DNA of 57,568 nucleotides from CAJXOW01 sp964421495. Lineage in GTDB: Bacteria; Bacteroidota; Rhodothermia; Balneolales; Balneolaceae. This document shows, one piece after another, positions 8,626-16,500 of this stretch. The DNA is taken from assembly GCA_964421495.1 (NCBI GenBank), contig CAYQXO010000003.1, positions 1 to 57,568 of the forward strand, read 5' to 3'. The notes beneath the pieces were generated by a model. That model saw only the letters and a program-made list of their open reading frames with translations, ran no database searches and had not been told where the DNA came from. A program made the position numbers and the translations under genes. The first letter of the stretch is position 1. The number at the start of each line of letters is the position of its first letter.

Positions 8626-9401
8626 TGGACATAATCGACCTCAGCTGGGGACAACTGGCTCTCTCGTTTATAATGCTTTTGCCGCCGGCGTATATTCTTC
8701 GGCGGTACGACACGGGACTGAATCGCAAGCTCCTGACGGCGACTATCCGGATGACGCTTCAGCTCGTTTTCGTCGGCTTCTACCTGGAGTACCTGTTTGA
8801 GCTCGACAACCCGTGGGTCAACGCCGCCTGGATTATGATCATGGTGGCGGTGGCCGACTTCGCGACGATCGACCGCAGCGATCTGAAGCGCAAGGTTAAG
8901 CTGCTGGTACCCATTTTCGGAGCCACATTCTTCGGGATCATTGTCGTGAATTTGTTTTTCCTGGAAGTGGTCATTCAACTCCCGAAATTCCTGGCCGCCC
9001 AGTACACGATTCCCATCACCGGGATGGTCCTCGGCAACTGCCTGCGCAGCAACGTGATCGGCTTTAATGCGTTCTTCTACAGCCTGCGCGATCACCGCGA
9101 ACGCTACCAGTTTTACCTGGCGTCCGGGGCGCTGAAACCGTTCATCAGCCGGGCCCTGCAAAGCTCCGCCAATCCCACCCTCGCCGCCATGGCCACGATA
9201 GGAATCGTTTCACTACCGGGTATGATGACCGGCCAGATCCTGAGCGGCAGCTCACCCATGATCGCCATCAAATACCAGATCCTGATTATGATCGCCATTT
9301 TTTCCGGAACTATTCTATCGGTATACCTGGGGATTATCTTTTCAATTCGTTTTGTTTTAAAGGATACCGATATGCTGGATGAGTCGATTTTGAAGCAGTA
9401 G
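8625..9401 (+). CDS. fetB: FetB-like ABC permease (UPF0014)
   Basis: 258 residues with about seven membrane helices. Features typical of the FetB/YbbM family are visible: LLPPAYILRRYDTGLNRKLL near the start, the conserved ITGMVLGNCL segment, and the IVSLPGMMTGQILSGSSPMIA block near residues 187-207. It would form the membrane part of an exporter with the ATPase encoded just upstream. The stop codon TAG lies at the left end of an inverted-repeat element (9400-9570). Family assignment is strong; iron as substrate is inferred from E. coli FetAB. Confidence 0.9.
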   Translation: MDIIDLSWGQLALSFIMLLPPAYILRRYDTGLNRKLLTATIRMTLQLVFVGFYLEYLFELDNPWVNAAWIMIMVAVADFATIDRSDLKRKVKLLVPIFGATFFGIIVVNLFFLEVVIQLPKFLAAQYTIPITGMVLGNCLRSNVIGFNAFFYSLRDHRERYQFYLASGALKPFISRALQSSANPTLAAMATIGIVSLPGMMTGQILSGSSPMIAIKYQILIMIAIFSGTILSVYLGIIFSIRFVLKDTDMLDESILKQ

Positions 9402-9570
9402 GAGTTTTCTGAGTTTTTACAAATCTACTGCAAAAAAGCCGGATTTGAGTACATTCTGACCAATATTTTGTTAAATGGAGTCACTATTTTTACCTAAAAC
9501 TCGGCCCAAATCTATCTCATCCCAGCTGTCGGGATTTTCGCTACGATCCGAAATAGTCCGACAAACTCCT
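9400..9570. repeat. family-3 intergenic inverted-repeat element, copy a
   Basis: 171 bases between fetB and the second PorV-like gene. It shares ACAAATCTACTGC(A/G)AAAAAG and CCGGATTTG on the left and TTCGCTACGATCCGA followed by TCCGACA on the right with the copy at 41310-41470. Loose terminal arms (AGGAGTTTTCTGA against the reverse complement of TCCGACAAACTCCT) begin inside the fetB stop codon. No reading frame. Confidence 0.6.
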
Positions 9571-9662
9571 GGCAGATCGATATATTTCTAACAACTTTCG
9601 TTGGCGTTTTTCTGGAGGAAGTGGTAATTTCAACTTTCCTTGAAACAACCATCTTATTCATC

Positions 9663-10880
9663 ATGAGACAAATACTATCTTTTACAGCTGTACTTTTCAT
9701 TTTTCTACTGGGTTATGTGCCCGCTAATGCGCAGGTCGGTTTAACGGCTACTCCCTTCCTGCAATTTAACACCCATACCCGAAGTATGGGAATGGGCGGG
9801 GCTACGGTGGCATTGCGTCATCATACCGCCGGGGCGCATGTGAATCCGGCTACCATCGGGAATCCGGGTCATGTGGAGTTGACGACTCAATTTCATAAAC
9901 GTTGGGATAACGAATTTCCTTATTATTCATTAGGTACAGAATGGCTACCGAATTTTTCCGATGATATGGGGTATTATATGCCGACTCTTGGTATAACCAA
10001 GGGGTCTTGGTCGTTTTCGTATCAGCTGGCTTACTTGGATTTGGGTGAACAAGAGCGTACAGATCCCAGCGGCGCAGTATTGGGTACTTTTTCCTCTCAT
10101 GAACAGGCCCATACGTTTACCTCCGCCTATCGATGGAGCGATTACCTCTCATTCGGCGCCGGCATAAATATCATCCGAAGTAAACTGGTACCCGCGGGAA
10201 TTCAAGTCGGGGGGCAAGAATCGCAAGTGGGATCGGCCGTTTCGCTGGATCTGGGCGCGTACGGGGAGTACCCCTACTGGTTGAATGACAATGTAAAATT
10301 GACGCCAAGCGCCGGCTGGTCGCTGACGGATTTCGGGAGTATGATCAAGTATTCCGACCGGGCTGATGGGGATCCGCTGCCGATGATGATGCGCGGGGGA
10401 CTTGGATTGCAACTCGAATATACCGATCCGGTGAAGGATTTAGCGATTTTGTCGGATAAAACCCCGGTGTCGGTGGCTTATTATCGAAGTTTCGAAAAAT
10501 TAATGGCGCGAGTGGATACAACGGGCAATGCAATGGGTCCGTTTGAGGCATTGTTTAATTCGTGGGATACGTTTCAACGTGATAATGGACAACGGTTACT
10601 GGAATATCCCCTCGGAGAGCAGATTGACCATCGCGGCGGCCTGGAAATTATTCTGTTTGAGATGCTGAGTTTACGAAGCGGTTTTTCCCGGGAAGGGAAG
10701 GCGAATGGAGGTCATGAGATCGGTTACTTCGGATTTGGATTGCACTATTCCATGTTCCGTCTCGATTATGTGCGCGAGGATAGCAATACTAACCGCGTCA
10801 CCCGGAATGAGGGACTGAATTATTGGCAATTTTCACTCAGGCTTTCGACTGACAGAGTGGAGAAGTGGTTGGGTAACTAG
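9663..10880 (+). CDS. PorV/PorQ-family outer-membrane protein, paralog of 5890-7086
   Basis: 405 residues from the ATG at 9663, which starts a signal peptide (MRQILSFTAVLFIFLLGYVPANAQ); a longer upstream ATG at 9621 is unlikely. The mature N-terminus (NTHTRSMGMGGATVALRHHTAGAHVNPATIG) aligns residue for residue with the gene at 5890, as do the later 'KLTPSAGWSLTDFG' and 'PLPMMMRGGLGLQLE' blocks. It should form an outer-membrane barrel tied to type IX secretion. The next gene encodes a T9SS cargo protein, which fits this role. The fetAB pair sits between the two paralogs. Confidence 0.82.
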   Translation: MRQILSFTAVLFIFLLGYVPANAQVGLTATPFLQFNTHTRSMGMGGATVALRHHTAGAHVNPATIGNPGHVELTTQFHKRWDNEFPYYSLGTEWLPNFSDDMGYYMPTLGITKGSWSFSYQLAYLDLGEQERTDPSGAVLGTFSSHEQAHTFTSAYRWSDYLSFGAGINIIRSKLVPAGIQVGGQESQVGSAVSLDLGAYGEYPYWLNDNVKLTPSAGWSLTDFGSMIKYSDRADGDPLPMMMRGGLGLQLEYTDPVKDLAILSDKTPVSVAYYRSFEKLMARVDTTGNAMGPFEALFNSWDTFQRDNGQRLLEYPLGEQIDHRGGLEIILFEMLSLRSGFSREGKANGGHEIGYFGFGLHYSMFRLDYVREDSNTNRVTRNEGLNYWQFSLRLSTDRVEKWLGN

Positions 10881-11036
10881 CATTTATTAGAAGCTTCAAG
10901 AATGACTTTTAATAAACGCTATCGCAAGGGTTGACAATCCCTGCATTTTTTAAAAATATGTGTTCCCTGAATGAGCAAATTATACCACCTATCGTTCGAA
11001 TAAACAGTTATCATTCATCAAAAATACAGGGGATAT

Positions 11037-12476
11037 ATGTATTGGAGAAAGAACCGTCTAATTGGTGTGTCCATCATTGCTTTGTTTTGTATAGCTTTTC
11101 CCTTTTCTGTCGAAGCGCAGTTGGCCAATTCACCCTGGCCGGGTTATGGATATGATAATTATAATTCAGGATTGAGTCCCAGCCAGGGGACCCAGACGGA
11201 TAGCGTGAAATGGACATTTGAGACGGGGAATATCCTCGATTCGCCGTCGATTGGACCGGACGGAACCATATACGTCGGTTCCTGGGATGATTCGCTTTAT
11301 GCCGTAAACAAGGATGGTTCCAAAAAGTGGGCCTACGGTGCCAGTGCCGGATTTGATACGGCTCCCGCTATAGATGAAGACGGGACGATCTACGCCGGGT
11401 CCAACGACGGTCGCCTGTATGCGATTAATCCCGACGGGACGGAAAAATGGCATTACCAGACAGAGCGGGAGATAAAAGCTTCTCCCACGATAGGCGACGA
11501 CGGTACCGTTTATGTGGTATCAGTCGATGAAAATCTGTATGCTATCAACCCGGACGGAACTGAGAAATGGACGTTTGATATCGGCAATTTCAACGTCCGA
11601 AAAGGATCGCCGGTGGTGGACAATGATGGCAACATTTACGTGACGGGTACCGATTCCCTGCTCTACTCGATTGCCCCGGATGGAACGGAGAACTGGACCT
11701 ATTCCGTAGAGGGCGAGCTGGGCAGTTTTCCCGCGATGAGTAACGACGGAACGCTTTATCTTACCGTGAGATCGGGAGCTGTTCATGCTGTTGATACCGA
11801 GGGGAATCAGCAGTGGACCCATGATCTTATCGGATCGTTGAAAGAGATGCCGGCCATCGGTCCCGAGGGTACAATCTACGTGGGAACATTCGGATTCTTT
11901 TCCAACTATTTCTATGCGATCAATCCCGACGGCACGGAAAAATGGAGTTATACCCCGGCGAATGACGAGTCGTTCGAAAGTTCGCCGGTCGTGGGAACAA
12001 ACGGCACCATCTACGTAGGTGCCGACAACAGTGTTCTGGCGATCGATTCGAGCGGATCGAAACTGTGGAAACATTTTACGGCGGACAGAGTGACCTCGGC
12101 GGCAGCTATCGGGTCCAACGGAACGGTCTACGTCGGTTCCAACGACAACAATCTGTACGCTTTCGGGGGACCTACCACCACCGATATCGCAGATAATACC
12201 CCATCCACCCCCGATCAATTTCACCTGTCAGCGAACTACCCCAATCCGTTTAACCCGTCCACTAACATAAGTTTCACACTTCCCCGTGCTGCACAGGTGC
12301 AATTGGATGTTTACGACGCCACCGGCCGGCACGTCAGATCGCTGGTTAATAAGCAACTGCAGGCAGGTCAGCATCGCGTAAACTTTAAGGCATCTGATTT
12401 ACCAAGCGGTGTGTATTTGTATCGCCTGCAGACGAATGAATATACAGAGTTCCGCAAGATGCTGCTGGTCAAGTAG
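11037..12476 (+). CDS. secreted PQQ-like beta-propeller protein with T9SS type A sorting domain
   Basis: 479 residues. A signal peptide (about 1-28, ending FSVEAQ) is followed by eight or so repeats of the form 'DGTIYVGSxxxxLYAINPDGTEKW' (about residues 60-375), which build an eight-bladed propeller of the PQQ/quinoprotein-like type. The C-terminus has LSANYPNPFNPSTNISFTLP and ends GVYLYRLQTNEYTEFRKMLLVK, the T9SS type A sorting domain, which is removed during export to the surface. No enzyme residues are evident, so this is more likely a binding or structural surface protein. A terminator follows the stop. Confidence 0.9.
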   Translation: MYWRKNRLIGVSIIALFCIAFPFSVEAQLANSPWPGYGYDNYNSGLSPSQGTQTDSVKWTFETGNILDSPSIGPDGTIYVGSWDDSLYAVNKDGSKKWAYGASAGFDTAPAIDEDGTIYAGSNDGRLYAINPDGTEKWHYQTEREIKASPTIGDDGTVYVVSVDENLYAINPDGTEKWTFDIGNFNVRKGSPVVDNDGNIYVTGTDSLLYSIAPDGTENWTYSVEGELGSFPAMSNDGTLYLTVRSGAVHAVDTEGNQQWTHDLIGSLKEMPAIGPEGTIYVGTFGFFSNYFYAINPDGTEKWSYTPANDESFESSPVVGTNGTIYVGADNSVLAIDSSGSKLWKHFTADRVTSAAAIGSNGTVYVGSNDNNLYAFGGPTTTDIADNTPSTPDQFHLSANYPNPFNPSTNISFTLPRAAQVQLDVYDATGRHVRSLVNKQLQAGQHRVNFKASDLPSGVYLYRLQTNEYTEFRKMLLVK

Positions 12477-12489
12477 CCTTTCCTAATCC

Positions 12490-12526
12490 TATTGGGGAGG
12501 GAACTCCACGTACTCCTTCCCCAATA
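12490..12526. terminator. bidirectional hairpin terminator
   Basis: The arms TATTGGGGAGGGA and TCCTTCCCCAATA pair with one mismatch around a short loop, 13 bases after the propeller-protein stop. The plus strand continues ATTTC rather than a pure T run. It lies between convergent genes, so it may serve both strands. Confidence 0.6.
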
Positions 12527-12554
12527 TTTCATATCTGAAAACCTGGTTAATGGG

Positions 12555-12743
12555 TTACTGACCCGTTTCCTTGAGTTCTATGGAGGATACATCTTCCAAT
12601 TTGAACAGGTGGGTATTGGCCTTGTCACCCATAATGTGCCGATAAAAAATAACGGCCGAGTCAATCACCCGAAAATCCTCAGCTTGTACTTCCGCTTGTT
12701 CTTCCTGGTCGACGAGTTGCACTTGATAGGTGTGAGTAGCCAT
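12555..12743 (-). CDS. small hypothetical protein
   Basis: 62 residues, MATHTYQVQLVDQEEQAEVQAEDFRVIDSAVIFYR followed by an acidic, soluble C-terminus. The composition is like a real small protein with beta strands, and its frame reads better than the overlapping plus-strand frame, which looks random. It stands alone between a terminator and an inverted-repeat element. There is no strong ribosome-binding site (the 20 bases before the ATG are AT-rich). I do not recognise the family; single-domain proteins of this sort are common in the group. Confidence 0.5.
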   Translation of the reverse strand: MATHTYQVQLVDQEEQAEVQAEDFRVIDSAVIFYRHIMGDKANTHLFKLEDVSSIELKETGQ

Positions 12744-12920
12744 GGCGTTTATTGTTTTTATTCAGAAGAAGTGATTTTCCTTATCTCCTTGGCTTAATAC
12801 AACGTAGATAACATGCGGTCTATTCCTTCCTCGATATTACACTAGCGGAATTCAAAAGTATGTAAAGAGTTCTTATAATATTATGTTAATGATAAAGTGT
12901 GTAGAGGGTTAACGTATAAA

Positions 12921-13096
12921 GTTATATGAAAGATCGGGACGGAGCTGCCGTTCCGCAGAACTAAAAATTTTTCGAACCAATCTTGTTAAAGTTTTGAAAG
13001 CAGACATTTACTAGTGGTTCAGGTGGAGTCAGCAAACCCGCAAGAAAAAATTTTCAATCGAAGGAACTGCCGCTCCGTCCCGATCTTTCACGTAAC
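12921..13096. repeat. family-1 inverted-repeat element, copy 1
   Basis: 176 bases. The outer arms of 34 bases (12921-12954 and the end at 13096) pair with four mismatches; the arm contains GAAAGATCGGGACGGAGC. Inside are the conserved ends CTAAAAATTTTTCGAACC and GAAAAAATTTTCAATCGAAG shared with the copies at 34820, 41182 and 50386. It ends 14 bases before the sirtuin start codon. No coding capacity. Confidence 0.8.
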
Positions 13097-13110
13097 GCTG
13101 TAAGACAGCG

Positions 13111-13962
13111 ATGCAGACTAAAATTGCAACTTCCATCTTCAAACATCTATTTCATAAGGTGATCAATCTATTTGGTCCACAATCGGAGCCGGAACGGGAC
13201 AATTACGAGAAGGCGGCTGAATGGATTGCCGCTTCTTCAGATGTAGTGGTGTTTACGGGAGCCGGCATTTCGGTGGAAAGCGGTATACCCCCGTTCCGGG
13301 GTCCCGACGGACTCTGGAGCAAGTACGACCCGTCGGTGCTCGAGCTTTCCTCTTTTCATAATAAGCCGCAAAAAACCTGGAAAATTCTCAAGGAGATCTT
13401 CTACGAGCATTTCGAGACTGTAGAGCCGAACCGGGCGCATGAAATTATCGGGCAGCTTGAAAAAGAGGGGTATGTCCGCTCGGTGGTGACCCAGAACATT
13501 GACAACCTGCACCAGGAGGGTGGCAGCCAGACGGTGTGGGAGTTTCATGGGACTTACCGGCGGTTTGAATGCCAGTCGTGTGGCAAAACCTTTTCCTTTG
13601 AGCAGATCGATATAGATGTAGAGGTGCCCGAGTGTCCAGAATGCGGGGGTCTTTTGAAACCGGATATCATCTTTTTTGGCGAGGGGATACCCGAGCCTGC
13701 CGGATCCAAGGCATTTGAGGAGGCTGAAAACTGTGATATTATGTTGGTGGTCGGTACAACCGGCGAAGTGATGCCGGCCAGTATGATTCCCAATCGGGCC
13801 AGGGAAAGCGGGGCCCGGATTATCGAGGTCAACAAGAAGCCGTCCTCCTATACCAACCGCGTAACCGAGATCTATTTAGAAGGGAAAGCTACCGAGGTGA
13901 TGGAAAAGTTGTATCAGTGCATTCAGGATAGTGTTTCTTCCCGCGATGAAGAAGGTTCTTGA
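13111..13962 (+). CDS. NAD-dependent protein deacylase, SIR2 family
   Basis: 283 residues. The Rossmann NAD site is VVFTGAGISVESGIPPFRG (about residues 47-65) with the GLW that follows; TQNIDNLHQEGG (about 129-140) and the catalytic histidine in EFHGTY are present. A zinc ribbon follows, with CQSC and CPEC spaced as expected, then GTTGEVMPASMIP and the C-terminal INxx-type nucleotide site. Sirtuins remove acetyl or other acyl groups from lysine using NAD. The first 40 residues are an extension beyond the usual core, so a later start is possible. An inverted-repeat element ends just before the start and may affect expression. Confidence 0.93.
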   Translation: MQTKIATSIFKHLFHKVINLFGPQSEPERDNYEKAAEWIAASSDVVVFTGAGISVESGIPPFRGPDGLWSKYDPSVLELSSFHNKPQKTWKILKEIFYEHFETVEPNRAHEIIGQLEKEGYVRSVVTQNIDNLHQEGGSQTVWEFHGTYRRFECQSCGKTFSFEQIDIDVEVPECPECGGLLKPDIIFFGEGIPEPAGSKAFEEAENCDIMLVVGTTGEVMPASMIPNRARESGARIIEVNKKPSSYTNRVTEIYLEGKATEVMEKLYQCIQDSVSSRDEEGS

Positions 13963-14046
13963 CAGACAATGTCTTCAATTGGATCAAGTTCGGTGTCAAA
14001 GATGTACGTAATCTCATAAACGTTAGAAGAGTATCGGAATATCCTA

Positions 14047-14156
14047 TTGGCCGAATTTTCGTTAAATAGGCCCACTAATTTGCATCTCAAAATTACCCAA
14101 AAACTATCTCGAATCGGGGTTTTCGGTACGATTGAAAAGTCCGACAGTCTCCTGGT
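14047..14156. repeat. family-3 repeat, partial copy b
   Basis: About 110 bases matching the central and right parts of the copies at 9400 and 41310: GGCCGAATTTTCGTTAAAT, a CTCAAAATTACCCAAAA block, then TTTTCGGTACGATTG and AAGTCCGACAGTCTCCTGG. The left end is not recognisable. It lies between the sirtuin and the SDR gene. Confidence 0.55.
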
Positions 14157-14211
14157 TGGATAATTTCCGAACTGCCAGTTTGGCCTGGTACTTTAATCCG
14201 TGAATGTAATA

Positions 14212-14826
14212 CTATTCCGGTTCGTAGCCCTTCACGTAGAGTGTTTCTCCGGAGGAGTCACCTTCGAGAGTTTTCAGGTAGGCCCGGGCGACAACGGAAG
14301 CCTCTGGCCACGGTTCAGGGTCTTGCTGTTCCATGCGTTTGGCGGTTTCCTTGATCAGGGGAGGGGATACTACACAAACGCGGTCGCCCTGGTCTTTTAG
14401 GTCCAACGCGGCGGCGCGGGTGAAGCTCTCGAGTCCGGCGTTAACCATCGATACGGCGGAGGTCCCCGGCCAGGGGCTGTGCGAGAGCATGCCGCTGGTT
14501 AAAATATAAGTGGTCGGGCCGTCCAGCAGTTCGAGTCCGCGGCGGACCACATTCACCTGTCCCATCAATTTGCTGTTCAAGCCGATTTCGAACTGCTTGT
14601 CCCGCAGGTCCTGCAGCGCGCCAAAACTCGCGTTACCGGCCGCGCAAATGACGGCGTCGACTTTATTGATTTGCCGGTAAAACTGTTCGATCGAATCAGG
14701 CCGGTCGATGTTGATCGGGGGATTCGTATTGCGGCTTGCTTTGATAACTTGATGTCCTTCGTCTCTCAATAGGTTGCTTACTGCTTTACCGATAGTGCCG
14801 GTGGCACCGATGACAGCTACTTTCAT
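14212..14826 (-). CDS. short-chain dehydrogenase-like protein lacking the catalytic YxxxK
   Basis: 204 residues. The N-terminus MKVAVIGATGTIGKAVSNLL is a Rossmann nucleotide-binding start (GxxGxxG type) and AVICAAGNASFG matches the SDR NNAG strand. Where classical SDRs have YxxxK, this protein has SAVSMVNAGLESF, so the usual tyrosine and lysine are missing. VCVVSPPLIKET is the later SDR strand. It belongs with the short, divergent SDRs and may bind NAD(P) without standard redox catalysis. It is a single gene on the minus strand with no functional neighbour. Confidence 0.82.
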   Translation of the reverse strand: MKVAVIGATGTIGKAVSNLLRDEGHQVIKASRNTNPPINIDRPDSIEQFYRQINKVDAVICAAGNASFGALQDLRDKQFEIGLNSKLMGQVNVVRRGLELLDGPTTYILTSGMLSHSPWPGTSAVSMVNAGLESFTRAAALDLKDQGDRVCVVSPPLIKETAKRMEQQDPEPWPEASVVARAYLKTLEGDSSGETLYVKGYEPE

Positions 14827-14947
14827 AAAACGAATCTGTTGATGAATTCAGGTTTCAAGTCACACGTAAAAGATAAATTATTTTGATGAGCTACGAAATA
14901 GGAATACGAAAATAGATGCGCAGCTTATGCCACCGGTTTTCAGTTTA

Positions 14948-15433
14948 TTACTCCTTGCGGTATAAAATTACCCCTTTATCCTCAAAGCCTAGTTTTAGGC
15001 TGTCATGACTAATTTCGAATATGTTAACCTTGCGTAAAATAGTGGCTTGATATTTACTTTCATTTTCTCCACAGAAAGCATGAGATGAAAACTTGTCCCT
15101 GATATTGATTTGTCCTCCATCCTGGACATCATAAAGACCATAGAAGCTATTACATTCAGTGGTGCCACGTATAGAGTCAGAAGGAGTAAATGTTATTTCA
15201 TATCTTTTTTTTTCGTTAATGTTGAGCGTGTCTCCATTGTTATTTTGATGTGTAACTAATGACCACGTATAGTCTACCAAATCCTCAACATCACCGGTCG
15301 ATTTTTTCACTGGTTCCAATGGTAACGGGTCCTCTTGATCTTGATTGGAGGATAGGAGGTGGCACGCCCCCAGGGATAGAACAACATACAGGCATATAAA
15401 TAGATATGCGATTACCCTTTTTGTCATAGGCAA
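14948..15433 (-). CDS. META-domain lipoprotein (HslJ-like)
   Basis: 161 residues. The signal peptide ends in a lipobox (LSLGAC, about residues 19-24). After a polar linker the chain follows the META/HslJ pattern: YTWSLV near residue 54, then an 'I-F' strand, RGTTECNSFYGLYDV (the conserved CNxFxG core), a cysteine in HAFCGENE where the family often has one, and LKLGFEDKGVILYRKE at the end. META domains occur in heat-inducible and secreted proteins of unknown biochemical role. The AT-rich composition differs from the neighbouring SDR gene. Confidence 0.7.
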   Translation of the reverse strand: MPMTKRVIAYLFICLYVVLSLGACHLLSSNQDQEDPLPLEPVKKSTGDVEDLVDYTWSLVTHQNNNGDTLNINEKKRYEITFTPSDSIRGTTECNSFYGLYDVQDGGQINIRDKFSSHAFCGENESKYQATILRKVNIFEISHDSLKLGFEDKGVILYRKE

Positions 15434-15522
15434 TAAGGGGTATTCGTTATTAATTAATAAGGTATATCTTCCTCTTCTCTATTAATTTTTACAATAGTGA
15501 ATTGCCCCCAAAATCACAAGAG

Positions 15523-15551
15523 TTGACTTTCTTTTGTATGTAAGCTAAAAT
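15523..15551 (+). promoter_or_regulatory. probable sigma70-type promoter for the AbrB/PIN pair
   Basis: TTGACT (15523-15528) and TAAAAT (15546-15551) are 17 bases apart, about 50 bases before the antitoxin ATG. Two copies of ATGTAAG flank the -10 hexamer and could be the antitoxin's own operator half-sites (inference). Confidence 0.45.
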
Positions 15552-15599
15552 ATATATGTAAGAAGTATTATAATGGATTACATTTAATAGATATCCGAA

Positions 15600-15866
15600 A
15601 TGTCTAAAGACGCCACACTAACATCGAAAGGGCAGATAACGATTCCGTCTCATATACGAAAGAAACTCGATCTGCAGCCGCAGGACAAACTCCGGATTGA
15701 AATAAAAGGGGATCACCTGGAGTTACGGCCTGTCCGTAAGAGGGATTTAATGGATTTGTATCAATCCGTCCCATCACCGGAAGAAAAGTCGACGGACATA
15801 AAAGAGATACGTAAGTCCGTACAGGAAGAAATAGGGCATAACGTGGCTAAAGAAGGTCGAGAATGA
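15600..15866 (+). CDS. AbrB/MazE-type (SpoVT-AbrB) antitoxin
   Basis: 88 residues. The first 45 are a swapped-hairpin AbrB domain (TLTSKGQITIPSHIRKKLDLQPQDKLRIEI), a DNA-binding fold used by VapB and MazE antitoxins. The C-terminal half is charged and probably disordered until it binds toxin. The gene overlaps the PIN toxin by four bases (ATGA), so this is a VapBC-like operon in the normal antitoxin-first order. Autorepression through the upstream promoter region is likely for the family. Confidence 0.9.
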   Translation: MSKDATLTSKGQITIPSHIRKKLDLQPQDKLRIEIKGDHLELRPVRKRDLMDLYQSVPSPEEKSTDIKEIRKSVQEEIGHNVAKEGRE

Positions 15867-16285
15867 AGCTTTTTGTGGATACCAACGTATTTTTACGGTT
15901 TTTAACCGGGGATAATCCTACCCAGGCAGAGCAGGTCCGGAGTTTTTTGGATCAGGCCGTTGACGATACGGATGTCACCCTGATTACGTCGGATCCGGTG
16001 ATTATGGAAATGGCATATACCCTGCGGAGCTTTTACGGGGTATCGGAAGAAAAATCGGCATCGAATATTGCAACGATCCTGGGTTTCTGTCAGGTGGTAC
16101 GGCCCGCGGGCGGATTTGACTGGCACCGGGTGTTCGCTGTTGAGCGGGAGAACCGGGTCGATTTTATCGACGCGGTTAACTACCTCATCATGATAGATAA
16201 TGATATTGAGACGATAGTCTCGTTTGATACCGACTTTGATAGATTGGATGATATTAACCGACAGCCGCCTTCCTCTGTTTTTTAA
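15863..16285 (+). CDS. PIN-domain toxin (VapC-like)
   Basis: 140 residues starting at the PIN strand MKLFVDTNVFLRFLTGDNP. The other acidic residues are in DPVIMEMAYTL (helix glutamate), FIDAVNYLIM and SFDTDFDRL. This spacing fits the VapC group paired with AbrB-type antitoxins. Expected function is sequence-specific RNA cleavage under stress when the antitoxin is degraded. It is the third PIN-type toxin in the first 16.3 kb of the window. Confidence 0.92.
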   Translation: MKLFVDTNVFLRFLTGDNPTQAEQVRSFLDQAVDDTDVTLITSDPVIMEMAYTLRSFYGVSEEKSASNIATILGFCQVVRPAGGFDWHRVFAVERENRVDFIDAVNYLIMIDNDIETIVSFDTDFDRLDDINRQPPSSVF

Positions 16286-16500
16286 AGGTAGGTTCCAGTG
16301 TTGATCGTGCCGGTAAGTTGCAAGGAGATGGAGACAAGGGGTAGGTCAGATTTTTGGAAATATACTGCTAAACGAGATCAACCCGTTTGTTTCGATTCGG
16401 AAACCCTTATGGTAATCAAGTTTAAAAACAGGTATGATTGATTTTTTAATTGTTTGTTTTTAAAATGCCTTAATAAGATTAAATAAAAGGGAGAAATGCT

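Noticed and set aside
12492..12797. 101-codon plus-strand frame after the propeller gene
   Set aside because: It runs through the terminator hairpin and overlaps the more protein-like minus-strand small gene; it looks random.
9400..14156. CRISPR array or integron attC sites as an explanation of the dispersed repeats
   Set aside because: Copies are kilobases apart, have no regular spacers, no cas or integrase gene is near, and the arms differ from copy to copy.
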